A stretch of 64,000 nucleotides of DNA from Branchiostoma floridae (taxonomy: Eukaryota; Chordata; Leptocardii; Amphioxiformes; Branchiostomatidae): assembly GCF_000003815.2 (NCBI RefSeq), contig NC_049983.1:8971470-9035469 (forward strand). Reading direction: 5' to 3'. The notes beneath the pieces are model-generated. The model saw only the letters and a list, made by a program, of their open reading frames with translations, did no database searches and had not been told where the DNA came from. The stretch's first letter is position 1, and every line of letters begins with the position of its first letter. A program made the translations under genes and the position numbers. Of the stretch, positions 24,601 to 36,600 are shown in pieces.

Positions 24601-27600
24601 GGGTTGTGACCCTCGTCGCCACAACTTAAAGATGTTGCGGAAATTATCACATCTAAAAACTTATATTGAATACACCACACGAAACTTTAACCCAAATACT
24701 TCTGTCAAAGTAGCTGTCGAGAAAATCACAAGGCATCTTGAGTAAACCAACACCAAACGACATAATCATGAATTATAAAAGCTTGCCCACAGCCCAACGT
24801 GCAATTTCGTCCAATCAAATGTCGTGTGCAAGTAAAATTTACACGAGTATGAGAAGTTACCGACTACATGTAAACGACAAATGCTTCAACATAACCAAGA
24901 ATATTATCATTCATTCGCATGTTTGATTCTTTCTCACAGATGCGACGGTGAAGCCACTTCATCCTCGTCGCACCAAGCGGGGCACGGCTCGTGCGGACTC
25001 GCGGAACAGGTTGTCCCCCTCCCGTCGGCTCACCATCGAGCTGGCCCTGTTCGTGGACCGGAACGCCTGGGACAAGGTGGAGAGCCTACACGAGGGCAGC
25101 GCTGAGGAGAAGTTTCAATGGGCAACAACGTACTACCTGTCCGTTATCAACACGGTAAGAAATGATGTACATGTACGTTTGCCTTTTGTCGTACTTCTTA
25201 CTCGCCCGGTATCCATTAGTGTATTCTAGCTACAAAGCGGCCTCTGGTTGCTTCCCTGCCGACTATTTTAGCTGGGTGTGAGCCAGAATATATACATTTT
25301 TGCTTGTGGTTAACACAGTAACCTTAAACAGCTTTACTGTGTACTGAAATGACTAAGAGGCCCCACAGAATTGCCTACTGAGCGCACTGTAGCCTTCGTC
25401 AGGCCTGAATGACCAATGACTTATTAGGTCACGTCACGTGACCGTACAGACACGTGGCGTCAGCAATTGGTGGTCACAAGCAGCTAAATTTTATGTGAGC
25501 CACAGAAAAAAAACAGTTAGAATTTTTGTCTTGGAACTTTATCAGGTCGTTGGGGGTCAATACTTTGTTGTAGCAAAATGCCATCTGTTTGCACAACTAA
25601 CATGTGTGTGGTTTCTATGGGTTCAGACGAAAGCTATGTTAAACTTGTAAGAGCAGGTCTTAATTGAGATCAGTTACCAAACAGAAACTCTATACAGGGG
25701 TTAAGATTGGGATCAACGGTTGCCTTAACATCACTACAAAATAACGCTACCGCAAATGGCTACCTAACAAGCTTCAAAGCCTCTCTGGTCATGGCTTAAG
25801 TCATTCTAAACAGAAGATGAAGTGTTGTTCAAAGCGACTGTGTTGGTGTTCCAACAGGTGCAGCTGCTCTACAACAGTGGGTCCCTCGGACATCGCGTCC
25901 AGCTCTCTGTTTTACGACTCCGGATAATTGAGGGCAATGAGGTGAGACCGCCGGCAGATATACTCCAACTGGATACGCGTATCAAATTGGGTCCATACGG
26001 ACCGCTTCAATCATCGATAAGTGGTAGATTGACGTCGAGTGGGCCCAATTATGAAAGATAATGTAAGGTTTTGGGCTGCCCTCAAGGCACTTGTCGGTAG
26101 ACTTGAAAGGGACCTTTGTTTTGACCAATCACTGCACAATCAGAATAACTAACGGTACAGTCACTAAAGGCATAACTGTGATGACTGGTATTCCGAACAT
26201 CTAGCATGATGAAGTGTTGGTATGTATCCGTCTGCGATTTCGGTATGAACGATAAATAAGAGACATCACAAGACAATCATAAGGCATATTTTTAAGTAAT
26301 TGATATCTTCATCTTAAGACAGTCATATGGCATATTTTTGAGTAATTGATATCTTAATCTTAAGACAGTCACAAGGCAATCATAAGGAATATTTGAAGTG
26401 ATTGAAATTGTGTTCTTGAGACACTCACAAGACAATCATGTTATTGTCATATTTTTTGGTGATTGATATCTTAATCTTAGGATCTTAGTCACAAGACAAT
26501 TTCATGCATCATTTTTGCATGTAATTGACATTCTGTCATTCTGACAGTTAAAAAATAGCTTTTGAGTCATTGATATACAATATTACAATTACATACTTCT
26601 TTTCACTATTTTGTTTTGTCATTTTCATAATCTTTTTATTTCTCCTTTTTTATTTTTTGACTCATTTTTTTAAATACGGTTTTCTAATGTTCTATCAAAA
26701 CGTTGGTTCATGACTTATCTGTATTTTTTCACAGTTTATATCAGACAACAATGATACAGAGAAGACCCTGCACAACTTCTGTAAGTGGCAGCACACCCAG
26801 AACCATGGGTATAACAACATCATGTACGACGCACCAGACGACCACCCGGAACACTGGGACCATGCTGTCTTCATCACCGGGTCAGCTAAAACATGCATCA
26901 ATATTTTCATAACACAGATTTTCTGCATGGAACCAATTTTAGCAACACGCTGCATAATTGGGCCAAGAGCACAGAGAACATAGCTGTATGTTTCTATAAC
27001 ACACGTTTTCTGCATGAAGCTAATTTGATCAAAATGAATCATAATTGAGGCAAGATTATAGATATCATACATTTATGTTTTTATAGTGCACATTTTCTGC
27101 ATGGAACCAATTTCAGCAATTATGATGCTCTATTGGAGCAAGAGCACAAAGAACATATTTTGATAACACATTTTCTGCATGGAACCAATTTTTAAAACAT
27201 GGTGTAAAATTGAGTCAAGATCATAGAGATCATACACTAATATTTTTATAGCGCATCTTCTGCATGAATCCAATTTTAAGCTATACACTGTATAATTGAA
27301 GCAAGATTATGGGACTTATAAAATAGCTTGTAAGGAGTGCTAAAAAGCCTAGGCTACAGAAAATAAGTAATGAAATATTTGCTTGTTGTGACACTTGGCA
27401 CTGTGACCAACAGTTACTACAATGTCAGACTGAGGCAAGATCGTAGAACTCACAAAAGTGCTTCTAAATAGTGTTAAAGAGAGAACTGTGGACACTGGTT
27501 TAAGCAATGAATTATTTGCTTGCTATGACACTTGGCACTGTGACCCACAGAGCTAACTACAACTCCTGCCAGACTCCATTACATCATTAGCAGGTTTAAC

Positions 27601-30600
27601 ATCACAGCTGCACTTCAGCACTTGTATTGCGAAGATGCAGCAAGTTTCAATTCAACACTACGAGCAACTTCTCGCATGTAATGTTATATCTCATGTCTCT
27701 CAATACAGTATGGAGATGTGCAGGCCTGGGCAGTCATGTGCTATTGCAGGTATGTACTTGTTATACCTTCAATCTATTTAGCATAACTGGGAATAAACAT
27801 TGCACTGCAGGTTGAACTATTTTTTTGGCAAATGTGTGAAAAGACTAAATCACAATTTTGAGTATCAAATGTGATTTATGAGAATCATGACAGGAGTCTT
27901 TTAGGTAACAAATTTTACAATTGATAGGAATGCTCAACATACTTTTTTGGATAAAGTTGAGTTCAGCAAATTTGCCTGCTGTTCCTAGTTGCTGAGAGTT
28001 AACTTTTCAAACTTATTAAGCATTCTAAGGCACTCTCTATGGCGTCCAGCACCAACACACCTCCTTGATACCTGTCACCTGTAACTCACCTGAGATATCC
28101 CCACCCTCCCCAGGTATGGCGCCTGTGTCAGGTATGTGCTCTGAAGACAGGAGCTGTTCGCTGAACGAAGACAGCGGGCTGGGAAGTGCTTTCCTACTGG
28201 GGCACGAGATTGGACACAAGTGAGTTGTTTTGATGTTATGACTATTGACTATTGTTTTGTAACAAGTTGATAACAGGACAATGATGCTTTAAACTTAACA
28301 AGTAAGTCTTCTGCTTTTGAAAACCAAATAGTTTTAACTTTAAAATCTCTTGATTTTTAGTGAACAAGAACAAAACGATCTATGGGTGTTGATGATTGAA
28401 ACATTGCACAAGTTGTTGACTTGCAATAAAAGTCATTTTGGAGCATAATATTGTGCCATACAATGGTCATTAACTGTTGATACTTTTAACTACTTTAAAG
28501 GAAGAGAATAGTGTGCATATCAAGTAGGTACATGACATGCATGTATTTTTTCTGAGTGTCAAAACAGGTTTTGCTAACGTTTTGTCGTTTTGTTGTGGTC
28601 AGTCTCGGCATGCGCCACGACGGTGACCAGAACAACTGTGCTGACGGTCAGTTCATCATGGCCACTCACACCGGGCCAGGCCACATGGAGTGGTCACCCT
28701 GCAGTGCTGACCACTTCTCTCACTTCTTGTTGTAAGTACACATAATTGTCTTAACCTTACATCTTACATATTCCCCATAGGTAGGTGCTAGGGTATGTTA
28801 ATTAAAAGCATTGCACATGTCTCTCCCAGGCTCAGGACAATTTTGTCTTCATGAAAATCGTGCAGACCACATTTGGTTTTACCAAAAGTAAATGTTTAAA
28901 AAGTCAGACAAAAATCGAATTTCATTGCTTTTAATAAATGATAGTAAAAGAGCAAAAAGAGTGGAAAAATCTTGCACTGCAGGAAATGCCATCTGAAAGC
29001 AAGCCTTAGAGCATGCATAAATACTGATCTTTTTCATTATTGCTGACAAAACGTAATAGTATGCATGCTTTAGCATATGCTTAAAGATGGGTTTTTGTGC
29101 TGTATTGGTGAAGAGGTCTTTGTTGGGTGAGTTGCTCCATTGCACTATTGGCACTCCTGACTTGTTTTGATTCTACTGATTTGTGTCAAGGGTAGGAGGT
29201 CTGGGTTTGATTCTCGGGTCAGACCTACATCCAAGGTTCCAAGAATTCCCACGGACTCGCTCTCAGTCAAGAGGTGACTGTGTCCTCGGGCTCTGGGTTC
29301 ATTTTGCGTTAATGATGATTATGACGGGTTCGTGCTGCGAGCGCCTTTGACAGCTTGAAGCGCAAAAGATTTAATCAAACTTTGGCAGACCCTGAGAATG
29401 AGTCTCGGTGTTCTTCTTCCAGAACAGACCAATCGGATTGCTTGAACGACAGCCCCAGCCCGCGAGCTCCGCCCGAGTTGGCGCTGCCTACAGGGGAGCT
29501 ACCTGGAGAACGTTACACCGCAGACCAACAGTGCGAACTGCGCTTCGGAGAAGGGACAGAAGAACACAAATACTTCCGCAGTGTGAGCATCCAACTAAAC
29601 TCAAAATAAATACAAGTAGAAGAATGTTCTATAGCAACTAGTTTGCTTTCTTGGACAAGATCTTTTGCAGTTTTGGTTACAATTTACTGCAATGATCATC
29701 ACTCAATAAAATTGCTTCAAACTTTTTCAGTTGATATGAAAGTGATGTTGACTCATTAGGACTTTAAATGATGTAAACAGTATATCTGTTATATACTTTG
29801 CCTGACTCTTGCCTCTTCCCTCATGACCTCAAAGAAGAGCGGTCTGCAGGCCGATTTGAGCTTTCATGAATAAACTAAGGTTCAAACATATTTTCCACAG
29901 CAAAGGAGGTCCATAAATTTAAAATTTCCAACAACTTTCCAATAACAGCTTTAAAGGAAGTGCTTTGGAATCAATATCTTTGGATATTGCTTCAATCGTG
30001 TGTCAGCAGAAGTGATTGACAGTAGATGTACAATGTTTCTGACAGAGCATCTGTACGAGATTGACGTGTCTGGACAGGCCCAACCACAAGATCTGGTGGA
30101 GTTCGTCACCGGCCGCCGAGGGAACCAGCTGTGGCACCGGCAAGGTCAGAGCACATGTGACGTCCTTTTGGTCCTTAATCAACATACCTGCCATAGCTAC
30201 ATGTAGTACAGCCGGCCTGATACACTAACTATGCCTGATGGCGGCGAGACATTGATATACTGTTGCGGAATTCTGCACTGTAACTTTTGAATCTACTAGA
30301 GTTGTCAGGGGGCCATTTATTAGGAAAGTCTTACATTTTCTTGTGACAGAAGCTTCATTTCTTGAAGATCACAGATTGATTGATCATATCAAGTGGTATC
30401 AATCATAAGAAAAAACAATAAACAATCTTACAGAATCATTTTTTAAGACGTACCAAAAGATTGATGCTAAAACTTATCAAGTTCACTTGACTCTAGATTC
30501 AATGTCAAAACAGTTGTAGCGATCCTATTATGTAACAAAAATCCATAACATGCTACTTAACGCTAGTTAACCTTTATCCGCAAGGTAACCTATAATCGTT

Positions 30601-33600
30601 GTGTTTACCAGCACGATATTAAGGGATATCAACTGGACGGACAGTGGTTTTAAGCTGTAATAATATGTTCAAAATATTGTAGTTTGAAACTACCGTCCGT
30701 CGACTTCATACCCATTTCTGAAAGCAACGGATATAGGTTACCCCACGGACAAAGGTGAACTAGCGTTACCTCAATCAATGTAAAGTGACAATTACTACTG
30801 CATTGGCTCAAAAACATCTCTGGATCATTACACAGTGGTGCCGTGGGGGTGAGTGTGTCCTCCGTACCAGCACTGCTCCGGCCCCCATAGACGGTGGATG
30901 GAGCGTCCCGTCTGAGGCTGACTTCGGCAGGTGCTCCCTTACATGTGGCACCGGTGTGGTGAGAGCAGAGAGATCCTGCAACAACCCTGTGTAAGTGGTT
31001 CTAACATTAATTTATCTGTTTACAATGTCATTTTACCTCCCTAGACCTGATGAACTGTCCTGCATAACAGATACAAATCTGAGGTGCAGCTTAATCTCCA
31101 AGCAGATCCTACAGTAGCATAAGATAGTATCAAAAGCTGGCAGAGGACTGAAGCCGGCTTAGGAGTGTGTTTGGCTACCAGTGGCTGATGACGTCCCTTT
31201 GGCCAGCTACGCTCCTTAGCCAGTTTTGATACTATCTTATGCCACTGGTAAATCTGACTGGAGATTAGTGCAGCTGAGCCTATAAAAGTGAGACTTGCCA
31301 ATTAACTGCCAAAATTATCATAATTGTTATTTGTTTCAAAAGTAACAATTTCAAACAATCAGTAGAAGAGTGAGTTTACAGTTGTTGTAATCCAGATTTG
31401 TTGTTATCCGCAGTAAAATATTAAAGCGGACGGAAGTCTAATACACGGTGTTTTTCTTTTCGTTGATTTCATAACAGTCCTGCCAATGGAGGCCGCTACT
31501 GTGTTGGCGAGAGACTGGTCTACAAGCTTTGTAACACCCAGGTATGTGGACAGTACACCTTTCAACATACTTCAGTCTTACCACTCTGTGTTGCATAAGT
31601 TGAGACATCCAACTTGTTACATAAGTACAGACATCCAACTGTCACCGAATACTGCAGCATCACTGCACGAACACTAAGCAATGTAAAAGTCCTGCAGGCA
31701 CGAGTATCAGTACAGCACATGGTTATCCATGATCAGAGCCTGCCTTAATTGCTTCTGACACTAACTGCCAACAGCTGGCTTCACACTTAGCCAGTTTCGC
31801 ACTTTAAGAACCATCCAGAATATTCAAGACTTAAACGACAGCATAATAGAGCTGTGGTATTCTCACCTTTGTGACCAGCCTAGGTAAACAGTGTTTACAA
31901 CTTGTAATCGCGTGTAAGCACGCACTGTAAGTGTAAGGTAATCTCGACAGGCACTACTGAGGTACCAGACAGCAGCTGTTATGTAATGTCTGTGATGTTG
32001 AACTTGAACCTGGCCTGTTTGTGTAGCCCTGCAGTGAACCTGAACCTCACCCTGATGTTGTGAGAGGGCACCAGTGCCAGGATGCCACTCAGAGCAGGAG
32101 CAACACCTCCTTCACCAAGAGTCTTGAAGGTGAGCTAACATAGCATGGCCTTTTGTAGTGTCCAAAAATATACAATTTTGCATCCTTTCTGTGTGGGTAC
32201 CAGTCATTACATCTATCATAAACAGAACCGTAGTTACTAGATAATCAGACAAAAGAAGTTTTTTTCTTAAAAATGGTTCTACATCTGTCAAACTTTTATC
32301 AATTGGTAGATTGGTTTGCAAAATTTGCAATGTTAATGTTTTTTCAAAAATATTTTTAGAGATGATTCAATGAGGGGACAAGCTTGACCTACATTGTAGA
32401 GGCAATGATAAATTTTGGAAAGGTCTTTTAAAGGATCTTTCTCTGTATGATAGGTCCTGAGGCCTGTGAGTTGTGGTGCCAGGTGGGTGGGATCTACAAC
32501 TTCTTCGGCAGTGTAGCAGATGGGACGAGCTGCGGAAATGGCAGGAATGGAGATGTGTGTGTTGGAGGTGCCTGCAAGGTACACCAGTCCTTATACACTT
32601 TCATTTTGCTGACATATATTTTATCTTCCAGCTTAAAGGTTAAAATGCAGCAAATTTATCAATTTCTTCAAATCTTGCTGTACAATAGAAGCCAGTTAAT
32701 TGCACAATGGATTAATCGCACACTTGACAGAATAAAAATATCCTGTGGTGGTGCAATGCAGCTGAATAACTTTGCTTTGTTGCACCACCTGAAAAAAATG
32801 CACAAAAGTTGCTGGCAAATGTGAAGTGTGAATTTAAACGGCTTATACTTTACCTACCAAGTAAAGACCACTAAGCAGCCTATTCATGTCTAATACTTAT
32901 TACAAATATCAGTGAATAATTGAGAACAAACTTGCATGACTTTTTCATATCCTTTTGCTCCCTACCAATGTCTGACTTATTCTGATCTTTTTCCATACAG
33001 ATTTGAACTCTGTTCTTTACACTCATGTATTTGTTTGTTTGTTTCTGTCCAGCCGGTAGGATGTGATGGAAAGTTTGGTTCCTCTGCCAGCTATGACCAG
33101 TGTGGGGTGTGTCAGGGTGACGGGTCAACTTGCAAGGTCGTGGAAGAAACCTACAAAGGAATGGTCAACAGCAGAGGTAAGCAACACTGTCTTTAACTAT
33201 CTCCTAAGGAGAGTACCCATGGAAGGAACATTTTTGAAACATCTAAGACAATTTTGCTTCAAAACTGTATGCAGATATACAAAATGATTGCTGAAAAAAC
33301 AATGTGAACCACAACAAGCTCCATTAGTTAATTTCTTCATTTCCAAATAATGAGTCAAATGTTACTGTAGCAGTTACAAAATTACTGTGAAACATCCTTT
33401 GGAGTAGATGAAGACCAGGTTGCTCTTCTTTTCTCCAAAGTTACTAGGATTTTTCATGTCTTCTCTTACAGGAGTCATCACCATAGCAACCATCCCCAAG
33501 GGTTCCTATGACATCAGAATCAGCACTTCTGAAATCCTGCGTCAGATGCCTCTATTCATCGGTGAGCTTCTGTCAACTTTTTTCTGTTTAAGAGGACTAT

Positions 33601-36600
33601 TGGTAAACATTAAGATTAGATATAGAAACGTTCTTGGTAGCAAAAGAAACTAGCAATAAAATTTCCATCGGTTTAAATTATCATACTCAAATATTGTAAC
33701 AATTATTTTTGTCTTTCCCATTTCCCCCACAATTCTTAAGATCTAGAACAACAAAAACAACATAAACATAATTGAAGGTGCAGGAGAAAAGAGAAATATT
33801 GTCCCTGACAGAAAGCCATGTAGCACCAAGGCCAGCAGCATACTTGTCAAACGGTAGTGTGAAGTGTGAAACTGCTCAATGGTATGTTACATGTCATAAG
33901 TATGCCTACACTGCTTGCAATGTAGCATGTACATTTTTGTAATGACAGGACTAAACAAAGAGAGAGGTACATTTCCTTAAAGAATGATGGAAAAAACTAT
34001 TGTATTATAACTACAATGTCTTCCCTATTTCTTCCCACAGTTCTTAAGAACGAGGCAGGAGACATGAAGGTGATAAGAACGGGTCGTCACTACTTCATGT
34101 TTGCTGGAGCTGCCTGGAAGGCCGAGAGGTTCAGCAACCGTCTGCACTCCTTCCAAACAAAAGGGAAACTCACAGAGGGTCTTACAATACAGGTATTCAA
34201 AACATGCCGAAGCCAACTTCTTACTCTGCCTTATAAAATAAGCCTTGAGAAACAATCTTACAACAATAGAAACAACAAAATGCTTAGTTGGAGCCAATGT
34301 AGTATGTACCAATTGTATTATTGTTGTACTTGTGATACAAAGTTTTGTGACCTTTTTACTCACTCACACATTTGATAAATTTCAGCTTGCATCTACCTGG
34401 ACTCCCACTGGAGCTGGTAAAGAGAAGGAAGTTCTCTACCGCTATCACCTTCCCGTCTTTGGCAGATGTAAGCAGAATTTCATTCTCTGCAGATCATTGA
34501 CAGTCACTTATATCTTGACTTTTGTCTTGTAGTTAAAAGAACAAAAAAAGTTGAATTAAGATCATAGTTTCAATCTTTTATTGTAACAATAGAATTTTTT
34601 GTTATCTACACATTCGTATCTACAACATTTGTACTTTCCCTCCCCACAGCTGTAGATGGGGGATGGAGTGAGCCTGAGTGGTCAGCATGCTCCAGAACAT
34701 GTGGCACTGGTGTCCGTACTGGGAAGAGACTCTGTAACAGCCCTCCGTAAGTACAGTCTTCCATGTACATGTATCTTTTGAAATGTTCTTGTACTTGCTG
34801 ACAACTTGGCTTTTCTTTGAGAATTTGTTGGCTGTTCACATTTACTACAGTCCCTTCAGTCACTTTGAAGGCGGATTCTTGATATGAGTCCTGTCTACTA
34901 AAAAAACTCCATTGCAGTTTTGAAAGTGTCCAAAAAATAACGTTTTTATCCCACATATTCCAGGCCAGCTAATGGTGGTCGGCAGTGCCAAGGAGACTCC
35001 ACTTTGCTGGAGTTATGTGAGACTGAGGTCAGTGTCACACTCCATTTTTATCATATCACAGTAGCATATTTGTAAATCTCATCTCCCTGGTTACCTAATT
35101 CCTTACACCTGTAACATTTGGTGCACTGGTTTTCTTTTAAAGTGTCATTGAGAACACTGTGAATGCCATGTTCATGATTGATAAGACTTGGTAAGTTCAA
35201 CTGAATTACTGTAGAGTATCATCGATCACCTTTGAGTGAACATTAAACATATTCCTTCCTTTATTCACCCCTAGTGCACAGAGCCAGTTCCTCACATGGA
35301 TGTAGAACTTGGTGGTGTTTGCAAGGCTGCGGGTTTCTCTGAGGTCTCATCTCTGCGCGGATACACTGGTAAGTTTTCCAACCTTCCCTTTTGCATATTG
35401 TCTTGCAGAATACCTTATACTTTGCCAGGATGCCAGCAGTAATGAAAGGCTGGTTACAAAGATAACATCTGTGTTGTGATGCTATTGACAACTTCCAAAC
35501 ATTGCAAGGATTTATTGACAACCATTTATGTACAACCTGGGCACAACCTAAAACGTTGACCATCCATACAGGTGATGATGCGTGTCGTCTGTGGTGCCAG
35601 CATAACAACGGTGCCTGGGCGTACCATGGACCTGTACCTGATGGAATGCCATGTAGCACCAAGGACAGCAGCATCTGTGTTAAAGGGTCATGTAAGGTGA
35701 GAAAATATGCCAAGAACTGTTACATGCAAACAGCAATGATAACAGCACAACCATCTGTAGATAAATGATGTCCCTGATAGATAGCCATGTAGCACCAAGG
35801 ACAGCAGCATCTGTGTTAAAGGGTCATGTAAGGTTAGGATTCATTTAAAGTACTGTCACATGCAAACAGCACTGACTACAACACAAACATAGTGCAGGAG
35901 AAAATTTGTAGAGAAATAATGTCCCTTATGGAGTGCTACATAGCACCAAGGACAGCAGCATCTGTGTTAAAGGGTCATGTAAGGTGAGGATTTATTGTTA
36001 TTAAGTGCTGTCACATGCAAACAGCACTGACTACAACACAAACAGTGCAGGAGAAATCTGTAGAGAAGGTGTAACATAACTAAAGTTGCAAGAGAAAATA
36101 TATCATACAGAGAAGTATTGTCCCTGATGGAAAGCCATGTAGCACCAAGGACAGCAGCATACATGTACTTGTACATGAATCTTTTCAAATGGCCATGTGA
36201 AGTGTGAAACTGCTCTATGGAAGCTCTGAAGTTCTTAGTATAACTCTATTCAATATTGGTTTTCCAGCAAGTGGGCTGTGATGGTGAGTTTGGCTCCTCT
36301 GCTGAGTTTGATACCTGTGGCGTGTGTAACGGTGATGGGTCCACGTGTTCAGTCATCGAAGGAACTTTCACAGGAAACAACCATGGTAGGAGAGGTTTAC
36401 TCTACCAATATTTTTTTCTTTAGTTTTCCTTTATGTTTGTCTAGTCCCTACTTTTCAGTGAAGAGTCTGACTTGGTTCGACGTAACAGCAATACATAGAC
36501 ATTAAGTTTTTGCCTTTCAGAGTAGCAATCCTACTGGCCTGTAATAACTGGATACCTGATAACTCTTCACACAATTTACCTTTTATTGAATTGTTGAGAA

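Noticed and set aside
36278..36505. 75-codon frame overlapping ADAMTS exon 25
   Set aside because: Different frame from the phase-consistent Cys-rich/spacer reading; it runs through the donor into the intron.
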